Assembly: GCA_002722105.1 (NCBI GenBank)
Contig: PBKF01000050.1
Location: 1-12,403, forward strand
Source: Fidelibacterota bacterium
GTDB lineage: Bacteria; Marinisomatota; Marinisomatia; Marinisomatales; UBA1611
DNA: 12,403 nt
Direction: 5' to 3'
Position 1 is the stretch's first letter. Every line of letters begins with the position of its first letter. Below, one piece after another: positions 1 through 6,668 of this stretch. A program made the position numbers and the translations under genes. The notes below the pieces were generated by a model. It searched no databases. It was not told the DNA's origin and saw only the letters and a program-made list of their open reading frames with translations.

Positions 1-452
1 TGAACAGCATTACCAATATCTCCTACATAATTCCCGGGAATAGCTTGTTCAATTCCTTTTTTAAGCGATACACGCGTAACATCCATTAATTTTTGTTTAT
101 CATTATCTATTTTTCCAATAGCAAATGTTTTGGCATGATCTCCATAATAACCATCTAATTCAGCACCACAGTCAATACCAACAATCTGACCTTCTTGAAG
201 AATATCGTTACCGGGTATACCATGAACAACTGCATCATCAATAGATACACATAAAGTTGCAGGGAAGCCCATATAACCTTTAAATGCTGGGCGTGCTCCT
301 TGGGAGCAAATAAAACCTTCTGCCATTTGATCTAAATCAGAGACTCTTGTTCCAACAACTATATGAGGTTCCAGCATAATCAAAGTATCTGCAACAATTT
401 GACAGCTTCGCGCAATTTTATCAATTTCTGATTGTGATCTTGTGTGTATCAT
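1..452 (-). CDS. map: Methionine aminopeptidase, type I (5' part, runs off the left edge)
   Basis: The enzyme removes the N-terminal initiator methionine from nascent proteins in the cytoplasm, using two metal ions. About 150 residues are present, starting MIHTRSQSEIDKIARSCQ; the C-terminal part lies outside the window. Visible family features are the VVHGIP motif with the active-site histidine at residue 77, and the IDCGAELDGYYGD block, where D94 and D105 have the 11-residue spacing of the first two metal-binding aspartates. The remaining His and Glu ligands would lie beyond the edge. The ATG overlaps the secY stop by one base (TAATG), with a Shine-Dalgarno GGAGA at 461-465 and an 8-nt spacer, so it is probably translationally coupled to secY. 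A secY-map order without adk is common in Bacteroidota and relatives. Identity is certain; only completeness is unknown. Confidence 0.96.
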   Translation of the reverse strand, partial: MIHTRSQSEIDKIARSCQIVADTLIMLEPHIVVGTRVSDLDQMAEGFICSQGARPAFKGYMGFPATLCVSIDDAVVHGIPGNDILQEGQIVGIDCGAELDGYYGDHAKTFAIGKIDNDKQKLMDVTRVSLKKGIEQAIPGNYVGDIGNAV

Positions 453-1780
453 TACATTCTTCTCCGACCACGAATTTTCCCTTTCGTTAAAAACCCGTCG
501 TAATGCCGCATCATTAAGTGGGACTCAATCTGTTGCAATGTATCTAAGGCAACACCTACGATTATTAACAAGCTTGTACCACCAAAAAATGAAGCTAAAT
601 CATAATTGATATTCATGGTTTGCATGAGGATATAAGGAAAAATTGCAACAAATGCTAAAGCTATAGAGCCGGGTAAAGTCACACGAGTTAAAATATTATC
701 AATATATTCAGCAGTTTTTTTGCCAGGACGAACACCGGGTATAAACCCTCCCTGCTGTTTCATAGTAGATGAAACTTGAACAGGGTCGAATGCAATTGCC
801 GTATAAAAATATGTGAAGAAAATTATCATTAAACCAAACACAAACCAATAAAATGGATGTTCAAAAGAAAACCAATTCATTAATGTTTGGGCAAAAGCAC
901 TATCTCCTAAAAATGTAGAAATAGTGCTGGGAATAAACATGATTGATTGAGCAAAGATAATTGGCATAACTCCAGCTGTATTCACTCTCATTGGGATATG
1001 TGTATTTTGACCCCCGTAAACTTTTCGACCCACAACACGCTTTGCATATTGAACAGGGATTTTCCTCGTCCCCTGAGTAAGTAAAACCACAAAACAAATA
1101 ATTAAAAACATGATTCCCATAAGAATGAATTCAGATAATAAACCACGTACACCTTCTTGAACCAATGTGATTTCGCTTAATATTACATTTGGAAAAGCTG
1201 CAACAATACCAACCATAATGATGAGAGAGATACCATTACCAATACCCCTCTCTGTAATTCTTTCACCAAGCCACATTAAAAATAATGTGCCTGTTACCAT
1301 ACTAATTAATCCAGTAAATGTAAACATCCAGCCAGGATTAAGTACTACCGGTTGCCCATTTGCTGTCAAACTTGGGAGAAATACTGCTACGACACCATAA
1401 GATTGCATTGATGCTAAAAGAACGGTTCCATAACGAGTAATTTGAGTAATTTTTTTACGACCTGCTTCACCTTCCTTTTGTAACCTTTGGAAATAAGGAA
1501 TAACAGAACCCATTAATTGAATAATAATCGAAGATGATATATAAGGCATAATACCCAATGAAAACAGAGATGCTTTTTCGAATGCACCACCAACAAATGT
1601 ATTAAATAGGCCAAATAATGAGTTTTGCAAATTAGTAAATGCACCAGCAAGAGCTTCGCCATCTACACCAGGAATCGGAATATGTGCACCAACCCTGACT
1701 ATAATCAAAATACCTATCGTAAATAGAATTCTGCGACGTAGTTCCGGAATTATAAAAATACTTTGGATTTTATCTCTCAC
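452..1780 (-). CDS. secY: Preprotein translocase subunit SecY
   Basis: This is the channel-forming inner-membrane subunit of the Sec translocon, working with SecE, SecG and SecA or the ribosome. The 442 residues match the usual length and show about ten hydrophobic segments: TM1 near 18-34, a plug region near 55-72, then segments near 75-95, 117-137, 150-172, 183-205, 215-236, 268-290, 308-331, 370-388 and 400-417. The cytoplasmic loops that contact the ribosome and SecA are recognisable as TRKIPVQYAKR (238-248) and the FDPVQVSSTMKQQGGFIPG region (331-349). The basic tail ends GKIRGRRRM. The start is GTG (encoding MRDKIQSIF), overlapping the rplO stop by 4 nt (GTGA). No close Shine-Dalgarno is visible; the nearest purine-rich run, AGGTGGG, ends about 14 nt upstream. 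Initiation therefore probably depends on coupling to rplO. Confidence 0.98.
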   Translation of the reverse strand: MRDKIQSIFIIPELRRRILFTIGILIIVRVGAHIPIPGVDGEALAGAFTNLQNSLFGLFNTFVGGAFEKASLFSLGIMPYISSSIIIQLMGSVIPYFQRLQKEGEAGRKKITQITRYGTVLLASMQSYGVVAVFLPSLTANGQPVVLNPGWMFTFTGLISMVTGTLFLMWLGERITERGIGNGISLIIMVGIVAAFPNVILSEITLVQEGVRGLLSEFILMGIMFLIICFVVLLTQGTRKIPVQYAKRVVGRKVYGGQNTHIPMRVNTAGVMPIIFAQSIMFIPSTISTFLGDSAFAQTLMNWFSFEHPFYWFVFGLMIIFFTYFYTAIAFDPVQVSSTMKQQGGFIPGVRPGKKTAEYIDNILTRVTLPGSIALAFVAIFPYILMQTMNINYDLASFFGGTSLLIIVGVALDTLQQIESHLMMRHYDGFLTKGKIRGRRRM

Positions 1781-2214
1781 TGGACGGTTGCAGTCCCACC
1801 TGCTTTTTCAATTTTTTCTTTTGATGAAGAACTAAATGCCGTAGCAGTAATATGTACCTTTGAAGAAAATTCACCATTTGCTAATATTTTTATTGGTTTC
1901 AATGCCGAGCGAACTAATCCATTTTCAGCTAAAACTTGCGCATCAACTTTCTTTAATCCCAATGATTCAATAGCTCCCAAATTAACTATTTGAAATTCTT
2001 TTCTGAATAAATTGGTAAAACCACGCATAGGTAAACGACGCGCCAACGGCATTTGCCCACCTTCAAACCAAGGTCTACGCTTAAAACCTGACCTTTGGCC
2101 TGCTCCCTTATCTCCTCGTCCAGCAGACTTACCTAAGCCGGAACCGTTTCCACGGCCTACACGCTTCCGATTTTTAGTTGAGCCAGGTATAGGAGTTAAC
2201 GATTCTAAATTCAT
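1777..2214 (-). CDS. rplO: 50S ribosomal protein L15 (uL15)
   Basis: L15 is a late-assembling large-subunit protein that binds 23S rRNA. The 145 residues match the bacterial family. The flexible Gly/Arg/Lys-rich N-terminal arm is clear: [18 protein letters not shown] (17-34), then [28 protein letters not shown], the family signature region. The C-terminal globular part ends GGTATVQ. The start is ATG within an ATGA overlap with rpmD, with GGAAG immediately upstream. The stop overlaps the GTG of secY by 4 nt. The order rpmD-rplO-secY is the classic spc-operon order and supports the call. Nothing is odd in the protein itself. Confidence 0.98.
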   Translation of the reverse strand: MNLESLTPIPGSTKNRKRVGRGNGSGLGKSAGRGDKGAGQRSGFKRRPWFEGGQMPLARRLPMRGFTNLFRKEFQIVNLGAIESLGLKKVDAQVLAENGLVRSALKPIKILANGEFSSKVHITATAFSSSSKEKIEKAGGTATVQ

Positions 2215-2399
2215 AATTCTTCCACTTTCAATAAATAGGGTATCACATTTATCATCCCACGTATCGCTGCTGTATCAGTGTGCTCTACAGTCTGATTTAA
2301 TCTACGCAATCCCAAAGCTTGCAACGTAGCTTTTGCTTTTGGCTTATAGCCAATACCGCTTTTCACTTGCGTAATTTTCAATGTTTTTATTTTTGCCAT
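2211..2399 (-). CDS. rpmD: 50S ribosomal protein L30 (uL30)
   Basis: L30 is a small large-subunit protein that binds 23S rRNA. The 62 residues are the normal length. The family core is visible as [32 protein letters not shown]: a first beta strand, a Gly-Tyr-Lys loop, a helix, and the [14 protein letters not shown] segment. This last resembles the E. coli L30 GLRRINHTVEREDT. The gene sits between rpsE and rplO, as expected. The ATG shares one base with the rpsE stop (TAATG), with GAGG about 10 nt upstream inside the rpsE 3' end. The stop overlaps rplO by 4 nt. Some Bacteria lack L30, so its presence here is a mild lineage marker. Confidence 0.97.
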   Translation of the reverse strand: MAKIKTLKITQVKSGIGYKPKAKATLQALGLRRLNQTVEHTDTAAIRGMINVIPYLLKVEEL

Positions 2400-2902
2400 T
2401 AACTAAAAACCTCACCAATAGTCATCCCACGTTTGTTTGCAACAGCAACTGCATCTTTCATCCTGACCAGTGCATCCATAGTTGCATGAATTAAATTCAT
2501 GGAATTCTTAGAACCTTGACGTTTTGTCAATATATTATGAATACCAACTTGCTCCATAACTGCTCTTACAGAAGCTCCAGCAATAATTCCAGTACCCGGT
2601 GATGCAGGTTTAAGGAAAATTCTACTCGCGCCGTGTTTACCTATAATGGTGTGAGGAATTGTACCATTTACAATAGAAACCTTAATTATACTTCGTTTGG
2701 CAATCTCTTTTCCTTTTTGAATTGATGAAATAACCTCATTAGCCTTTCCCAAACCAATACCTATATGACCTTTACCATCACCAACAACAACTAGAGCGGA
2801 AAAACGAAATCGTTTTCCGCGAGAAGTAACTTTCGCTGTTCTATTTATTTTTACAACCGCCTCTTCCTTTAGGTCAAGCTCAGCTGGATTTATGATTCCC
2901 AA
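2399..2902 (-). CDS. rpsE: 30S ribosomal protein S5 (uS5), TTG start
   Basis: S5 acts in the 30S subunit in decoding accuracy and at the mRNA entry site. The 167 residues match the family. The N-terminal double-stranded RNA-binding-like domain carries [25 protein letters not shown] (30-54), including the loop where spectinomycin-resistance changes map in E. coli. The C-terminal domain carries the [20 protein letters not shown] signature (99-118). The start is TTG. There is no in-frame ATG before residue 116, and reading upstream in frame reaches the rplR stop within five codons, so no longer ATG-initiated form exists. A strong AAGGAG with an 8-nt spacer marks the TTG as the true start. This gene and rplR share one reading frame, separated by 12 nt. 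The stop forms TAATG with rpmD. Confidence 0.97.
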   Translation of the reverse strand: MGIINPAELDLKEEAVVKINRTAKVTSRGKRFRFSALVVVGDGKGHIGIGLGKANEVISSIQKGKEIAKRSIIKVSIVNGTIPHTIIGKHGASRIFLKPASPGTGIIAGASVRAVMEQVGIHNILTKRQGSKNSMNLIHATMDALVRMKDAVAVANKRGMTIGEVFS

Positions 2903-2910
2903 ATCAGACT

Positions 2911-2916
2911 CTCCTT
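2911..2916 (-). promoter_or_regulatory. Shine-Dalgarno AAGGAG deciding the TTG start of rpsE
   Basis: On the minus strand this reads AAGGAG followed by an 8-nt spacer and TTG. The first two A bases are also the end of the TAA stop of rplR, so a ribosome finishing L18 stops on the binding site for S5. It is the main evidence for the rpsE start. Confidence 0.85.
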
Positions 2917-3286
2917 AAAATTTTAATCCACCTTCACGAGCGGCTTCTGCAAATGCTTTAACTCTGCCATGATAGGGATAACCATTTCTATCGAATACAA
3001 CAGATCCAACTTTTTCGGATTGTGCTTTTTTTGCTAGAGCTTTTCCTACAATACGACTGATATCTGTTTTATTTCCTGCTTTTTTAAGATCAGGTATTAA
3101 ATCTTTGTCTTTGGATGAAACTGCTGTTAAAGTATGACCATCAAAGTCATTAACAATCTGGGCTTCAAAATGCTTACTACTCCGAAAAACAACCAACCTC
3201 GGCCGTTCAGAATGAAGCCTGGACGTCTTTTTACTTCTATTCCGCCTTCTTTCATCTCTACGAATTACTGAACGATGTTGAGCCAT
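2915..3286 (-). CDS. rplR: 50S ribosomal protein L18 (uL18)
   Basis: L18 binds 5S rRNA with L5 and joins it to the large subunit in the central protuberance. The 123 residues are close to the usual length. The N-terminal basic arm is [39 protein letters not shown]. The C-terminal conserved end is [28 protein letters not shown], where family members typically read [24 protein letters not shown]. The ATG overlaps the rplF stop by one base (TAATG); a GGGTG-like purine stretch lies just upstream, but the Shine-Dalgarno is weak. The TAA stop is embedded in the Shine-Dalgarno of rpsE. Confidence 0.98.
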   Translation of the reverse strand: [123 protein letters not shown]

Positions 3287-3825
3287 TATGTAGCACCCAC
3301 AGTTTTACCTTGTTTTGAGCGAACATACTCATCTTTATAACGCACACCTTTCCCTTTATAGGGTTCAGGTTTCCGAAACGAGCGAATTTTTGCTGCTACA
3401 GCACCAATCAACTGTTTATCATTCCCTTCCACTTTTAACTCAGTACGGTTTGCACTTACCTTTATTCCTTCAGGCATATCAAAATAAATATCGTGTGAAT
3501 ATCCCAATTGTAGTTTCAAACGATTACCCTGCACTTCAGCTTGATATCCAACACCTATAATTTCTAGCTCTTTTGTAAAACCTTCAGACACACCTAGGAT
3601 CATATTATTAAGCATTTGCCGTGTTGTTCCATGAAGAGCTCTGTGTTCACGCGTATCACTTGGACGTTCTACAACAACTGTACTATCAGATTGATATATT
3701 TTCATATCCTTATGAGCATTGAATTCAAGTAAACCTTTCGGGCCTGAGACTTTAACAACACTTCCTTCAAAGTCAACCTTTACGCCATCGGGTATACTTA
3801 CTGGATTCTTACCTATTCTTGACAT
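3286..3825 (-). CDS. rplF: 50S ribosomal protein L6 (uL6)
   Basis: L6 lies near the sarcin-ricin loop and factor-binding site of the 50S subunit. The 179 residues are normal, beginning MSRIGKNPVSIPDGVKV. Two tandem alpha-beta repeats are recognisable. The second carries the family signature KPEPYKGKGVRYKDEYVRSK (152-171), with PEPYKGKG as the rRNA-binding loop. The first contains GPKGLLEF and REHRALHGTTRQMLNNMI. The ATG lies 5 nt after the rpsH stop. The only Shine-Dalgarno-like sequence is GAGG 13 nt upstream, which is distant, so coupling to rpsH is likely. The stop overlaps rplR. Confidence 0.98.
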   Translation of the reverse strand: MSRIGKNPVSIPDGVKVDFEGSVVKVSGPKGLLEFNAHKDMKIYQSDSTVVVERPSDTREHRALHGTTRQMLNNMILGVSEGFTKELEIIGVGYQAEVQGNRLKLQLGYSHDIYFDMPEGIKVSANRTELKVEGNDKQLIGAVAAKIRSFRKPEPYKGKGVRYKDEYVRSKQGKTVGAT

Positions 3826-3830
3826 CGTAT

Positions 3831-4232
3831 TTAATAAACCTCACAGAGTAATTCACCGCCAACACCTAACTGATTGGCTTTTTTATTTGAAAGCACACCA
3901 ACAGACGTTGAAAGAATTGAGATACCTAACCCATCTAAAACACGAGGTGCTTCTCCTACTCCCACATAAACGCGTAAACCAGGACGACTGACACGTTTTA
4001 TACTATCAATGACTGGTTTCCCTTGGTAATCATATTTTAAGAATAGGCGAATATTTTCTTTCCCTTTATCCAGTGCAATGAAAAAGAAATCTTCAATATA
4101 TTTTTCTTCCTTTAAAACCAATGCGATTCGTTTTTTTAATGCACTACTGGGAATATCCACCCAACGTTTATTGGCTGATAACCCATTCCGAATTCGCGTT
4201 AGAAAATCTGCTATTGGATCAGACATTGACAT
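3831..4232 (-). CDS. rpsH: 30S ribosomal protein S8 (uS8)
   Basis: S8 is a primary 16S rRNA-binding protein of the central domain. The 133 residues are standard, starting [17 protein letters not shown]. The C-terminal domain contains [37 protein letters not shown], with the [12 protein letters not shown] block corresponding to the conserved STSKGVMTDREAR region of the family. Two ATGs lie six bases apart; the first, at 4232, is chosen because it sits 7 nt from a strong GGGGAG. In E. coli S8 represses the spc operon by binding mRNA near the rplX-rplE boundary. I see no clear operator of that kind here, where those genes are 2 nt apart, but I cannot fold the RNA. Confidence 0.98.
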   Translation of the reverse strand: MSMSDPIADFLTRIRNGLSANKRWVDIPSSALKKRIALVLKEEKYIEDFFFIALDKGKENIRLFLKYDYQGKPVIDSIKRVSRPGLRVYVGVGEAPRVLDGLGISILSTSVGVLSNKKANQLGVGGELLCEVY

Positions 4233-4239
4233 AAAATTT

Positions 4240-4245
4240 CTCCCC
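4240..4245 (-). promoter_or_regulatory. Shine-Dalgarno GGGGAG for rpsH
   Basis: Minus-strand GGGGAG with a 7-nt spacer to the ATG at 4232; the alternative ATG at 4226 would have a 13-nt spacer. The first G is also the last base of the TAG stop of rpsN, so termination and re-initiation sites are merged. Confidence 0.85.
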
Positions 4246-4430
4246 TACCAACTCGCTTTAGTTACACCAGGAATTTCACCTTTCAGTGCCATTTCTCTAA
4301 AGCAAATACGACAAAGACCGAACCGTCTTAAGTAAGCATGTGGCCGTCCACATTTAAAACAACGATTCTTTTCTCGTGTAGAAAATTTTGCTTTTCTTTT
4401 TGATTTATGTATTTGTGATTTTTTTGCCAT
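4245..4430 (-). CDS. rpsN: 30S ribosomal protein S14, short zinc-binding type (uS14, type Z)
   Basis: S14 is a small-subunit head protein. This is the short form: 61 residues with four cysteines in two CxxC pairs (C24, C27, C40, C43) around [20 protein letters not shown], which coordinates a zinc ion in characterised homologues. The C-terminus [11 protein letters not shown] is the usual ending of this class. The alternative long form (about 89-101 residues) has lost the cysteines and is typical of Bacteroidota and many Proteobacteria, so the form found here is informative about lineage. The ATG overlaps the rplE stop (TAATG), with AGAGG 7 nt upstream. The TAG stop is part of the rpsH Shine-Dalgarno. 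Confidence 0.98.
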   Translation of the reverse strand: MAKKSQIHKSKRKAKFSTREKNRCFKCGRPHAYLRRFGLCRICFREMALKGEIPGVTKASW

Positions 4431-5065
4431 TAGGCCGCCTCTTCAACTTCCTGACTTACTGGTTTATCTCTTAATGGCAAGCCAAAGTATTTTAATAGAT
4501 GGTATGCTTCGTTATCTGTTTTTGCTGTAGTTGTGATTGTAATATTCAGTCCACGAATAGCTTCAATTTTATCATAATCTATTTCAGTAAAAATTATTTG
4601 TTCTTTAATTCCAAAGTTATAATTCCCTCGCCCATCAAAAGATTTAAATGACAATCCACGAAAATCTCTTGTCCTAGGCAAAGCTACACAGATTAACCTT
4701 TCTAGAAATTCATACATTCTATCTGAACGCAATGTTACTATACAGCCAACTGGAAATCCTTTACGAATTTTAAAGTTTGATATATCTTTTTTAGATTTAG
4801 TTATAACGGGTTTTTGACCAGAAATTAAAGACATTTCATCCACTGCGCTTTCTAAACTCTTTGAATTTGTCTTTGCATCACCCAACCCCATATTTAAAGC
4901 GATACTTGTTAGTTTCGGGACTTCCATCATATTATCATAATTGAATTGCTTTTGCATCAAAGCTATAATTTGTTCTTTATAAAATAATTTTAAAGAAGGA
5001 ACATAAACTAATTTTTCAGTATTCGCTTTTGCTTTCATTGTCTTTGTTTTTTTCGTCTCTGCCAT
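4430..5065 (-). CDS. rplE: 50S ribosomal protein L5 (uL5), extended N-terminus
   Basis: L5 binds 5S rRNA and contacts P-site tRNA in the central protuberance. The core is typical: [69 protein letters not shown], and the [24 protein letters not shown] motif. At 211 residues it is about 30 longer than the usual 180 or so. About 20 extra Lys/Thr-rich residues precede the point (YVPSLK, near residue 21) where family members normally begin MAYVPRLK or similar, and there is a short acidic tail, SQEVEEAA. A second ATG at codon 10 (5038) could shorten the extension but has no better ribosome-binding site. I kept the first ATG, two bases after the rplX stop and preceded by a weak GAAG. Confidence 0.96.
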   Translation of the reverse strand: MAETKKTKTMKAKANTEKLVYVPSLKLFYKEQIIALMQKQFNYDNMMEVPKLTSIALNMGLGDAKTNSKSLESAVDEMSLISGQKPVITKSKKDISNFKIRKGFPVGCIVTLRSDRMYEFLERLICVALPRTRDFRGLSFKSFDGRGNYNFGIKEQIIFTEIDYDKIEAIRGLNITITTTAKTDNEAYHLLKYFGLPLRDKPVSQEVEEAA

Positions 5066-5067
5066 TC

Positions 5068-5376
5068 TTATACTTCAATCTCTTCACTAGTTTTTTTTGA
5101 AATACGAACTTTAGAGCCATCTTCCAGTTTTTTAAATCCTGTACGTGTTGCCTGTCCACCATATACAATCATTACATTCGAAATATGAATTGATGCTTCT
5201 CTTTCTACTATTCCACCAGAAGGATTCTCTTGTGTAGGACGAGCGGCCTTCTTCATAAAGTTAATTCCTTCAACTATCACACGCTGTTTTTGAGGAAAAA
5301 CTTGAAGAATTTTCCCTTCCAAACCTCGATGGTTCCCACTAATTATTTTAACGATCATACCTTTTTTTACATGCAT
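5068..5376 (-). CDS. rplX: 50S ribosomal protein L24 (uL24)
   Basis: L24 is an assembly-initiating large-subunit protein that binds the 5' domain of 23S rRNA. It has 102 residues. A KOW motif occupies roughly residues 5-32: [22 protein letters not shown], with the invariant glycine. The following [42 protein letters not shown] matches the family core (VEGINxxKKHxRPxQ...GGIxxxExPIHxSNV). The ATG lies 2 nt after rplN and has a textbook GGAGG at 5387-5391, with a 10-nt spacer, overlapping the end of rplN. A second in-frame ATG occurs at codon 7, but the strong site and the KOW alignment favour the first. Confidence 0.98.
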   Translation of the reverse strand: MHVKKGMIVKIISGNHRGLEGKILQVFPQKQRVIVEGINFMKKAARPTQENPSGGIVEREASIHISNVMIVYGGQATRTGFKKLEDGSKVRISKKTSEEIEV

Positions 5377-5378
5377 TT

Positions 5379-5747
5379 TTAAAGGACCTCCGGTGCCATG
5401 GAAATAATTCTCATAAAGCCTCCGTCTCTTAATTCACGGGCTACAGGACCAAAAATACGTGTCCCCCTTGGTTCACCTGCACTATTTAATAAAACAGCAG
5501 CATTTTCATCAAATCGAATTTTGCTTCCGTCTCTTCGGCTAATTTCTTTTCGAGTACGAACAACAACAGCTCGGTGCACTTCACCTTTTTTCACCATCCC
5601 GCCTGGTAATGCTTTTTTCACAGTAATAACAATTTGATCTCCAATGCTTGCATATTTCCGTTTTGATCCGCCTAATACTTTGAAACATAGAATTTCCTTT
5701 GCTCCTGTATTATCTGCAACTTTTAATCTTGTCTCCTGTTGAATCAC
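5379..5747 (-). CDS. rplN: 50S ribosomal protein L14 (uL14), GTG start
   Basis: L14 is a conserved 50S interface protein that contacts 16S rRNA (bridge B8) and L19. The length of 122 residues is exactly that of the family. It begins [28 protein letters not shown] and ends [23 protein letters not shown], both signatures of L14. The start codon is GTG, with AGGT roughly 10 nt upstream inside the end of rpsQ; the ribosome-binding site is weak. In most bacteria the first residue aligns exactly here, so the start is secure. It follows three tandem stop codons at the end of rpsQ. Confidence 0.98.
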   Translation of the reverse strand: MIQQETRLKVADNTGAKEILCFKVLGGSKRKYASIGDQIVITVKKALPGGMVKKGEVHRAVVVRTRKEISRRDGSKIRFDENAAVLLNSAGEPRGTRIFGPVARELRDGGFMRIISMAPEVL

Positions 5748-5748
5748 T

Positions 5749-5757
5749 TTACTACTA
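5749..5757 (-). other. Triple tandem stop codons ending rpsQ (TAG TAG TAA)
   Basis: Read in the rpsQ frame on the minus strand, the last sense codon (Gly) is followed by TAG, TAG and TAA, directly before a single base and the GTG of rplN. The stretch fills almost the whole 7-nt gap, so it costs no extra space. Backup termination is an inference. Confidence 0.8.
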
Positions 5758-6021
5758 ACCTATTCTTACAACTTCACGGATAATTTCGCTGACCTGCCAA
5801 CGTTTTCTTTTACTCATTGGCTTGATTGCTGATATTTTCACTATATCTCCATGCTTTGGAGAAATAGATGTAACATGAGCTAAATAGTTTTTAAACTTTT
5901 TTACTCGTTTATGATAAACAGGATGCGGTATCTTTCGAGTGACTTTCACGGCTACAGTATTTTGCATTTTAGTACTAATTACTTCACCAATCAAGGTTTG
6001 ACGTTTACGTTCAGATTTCAT
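5755..6021 (-). CDS. rpsQ: 30S ribosomal protein S17 (uS17)
   Basis: S17 is a primary 16S rRNA-binding protein of the 5' domain with an OB fold. It has 88 residues. The family core is clear: [44 protein letters not shown], where E. coli S17 reads [39 protein letters not shown]. This is followed by [25 protein letters not shown], matching the GDxVxIxExRPLSKTKxW signature. The ATG lies in an ATGA overlap with rpmC, with AAGGTGA at 6028-6034 and a 6-nt spacer. The gene ends in three consecutive stop codons. Confidence 0.98.
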   Translation of the reverse strand: MKSERKRQTLIGEVISTKMQNTVAVKVTRKIPHPVYHKRVKKFKNYLAHVTSISPKHGDIVKISAIKPMSKRKRWQVSEIIREVVRIG

Positions 6022-6242
6022 ACTTCATCACCTTGAACCTGAACCATTCGGATACCCATTTTATTTTCATTTAAAACTGTTTTGATTTGGGCAATTTCTT
6101 TTTTTATCTTGGAAATCATAGTACCATCTTCTAATTGCTGCAAAGCTTGCTGAAAAAGAAGATTTTGAAGCGCCTCTAAATTTTCATCCAATCTGAGTTT
6201 TAATTCGACCTCATTCATACCTCTCAACTCTGCGGGTTTCAT
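6018..6242 (-). CDS. rpmC: 50S ribosomal protein L29 (uL29)
   Basis: L29 lies beside the polypeptide exit tunnel near L23 and contributes to the docking area for trigger factor and SRP. It has 74 residues, at the long end of the usual 60-75, and is predicted to be mostly helical. It starts [43 protein letters not shown] and continues KIKKEIAQIKTVLNE, the characteristic pair of long helices. The ATG overlaps the rplP stop by one base (TAATG). It has a full GGAGG at 6251-6255 with an 8-nt spacer, one of the strongest ribosome-binding sites in the window. A later ATG at codon 9 would remove the conserved start of the first helix. Confidence 0.97.
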   Translation of the reverse strand: MKPAELRGMNEVELKLRLDENLEALQNLLFQQALQQLEDGTMISKIKKEIAQIKTVLNENKMGIRMVQVQGDEV

Positions 6243-6655
6243 TAAAATTTCCTCCGTTCTACCACTTTTGTTTTTATTGGAAGTTTATGCCCTGCATCAC
6301 GAAATGCTTCATCAGCTTGTTCACGAGTTACACCATCAACCTCAAATAATATTCTACCTGGTTTTACAACAGCAATCCAATGATCTAGGGTACCTTTACC
6401 TTTACCCATTCTTGTTTCAGCTGGACGCGCAGTTACAGGTTTGTCAGGGAAAATGCGAATCCACATCTTACCTATTTTCCTTACAATTCTTGAAATCACA
6501 ATACGTGATGCTTCGATTTGCCTTGCGGTAACCCATCCGGATTCGGTCGCTTTTAATCCATAATTGCCAAAAGCAACGTGATTTCCCCGCATAGCCATAC
6601 CACGACGATTTCCACGATGTACTCTTCTAAATTTTACTTTTTTTGGTTCTAACAT
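6242..6655 (-). CDS. rplP: 50S ribosomal protein L16 (uL16)
   Basis: L16 is a late-assembly 50S protein near the A site that helps position tRNA. The 137 residues match the family. It begins [19 protein letters not shown], a match to the MLxPKRxKFRKxxRG start. Then come [19 protein letters not shown] (33-51), [26 protein letters not shown] (63-88) with the conserved RMGKGKG loop, and a typical C-terminus ending [14 protein letters not shown]. The arginine hydroxylated in E. coli L16 corresponds to R82 here; whether it is modified cannot be seen. The start is ATG, with a weak AAGAG about 10 nt upstream and 13 nt after rpsC. The stop overlaps rpmC. Confidence 0.98.
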   Translation of the reverse strand: MLEPKKVKFRRVHRGNRRGMAMRGNHVAFGNYGLKATESGWVTARQIEASRIVISRIVRKIGKMWIRIFPDKPVTARPAETRMGKGKGTLDHWIAVVKPGRILFEVDGVTREQADEAFRDAGHKLPIKTKVVERRKF

Positions 6656-6668
6656 TATTTATTAACTC

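Noticed and set aside
2012..2329. Plus-strand open frame of 105 codons across rplO/rpmD
   Set aside because: It lies opposite two certain ribosomal genes, has no recognisable domain and no convincing ribosome-binding site. It is a shadow frame.
4226..4228. Second ATG of rpsH as the true start
   Set aside because: It would sit 13 nt from the GGGGAG, while the first ATG is 7 nt away and also in frame.
5038..5060. A7-C run near the start of rplE as a programmed frameshift site
   Set aside because: The A AAA AAC heptamer is not aligned with the reading frame as required, and no downstream structure or overlapping product makes sense there.
5060..5080. S8 operator at the rplX-rplE boundary, as in E. 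coli
   Set aside because: The junction is 2 nt long and I could not see a helix resembling the 16S rRNA S8-binding site. RNA folding and a covariance model would be needed to claim it.
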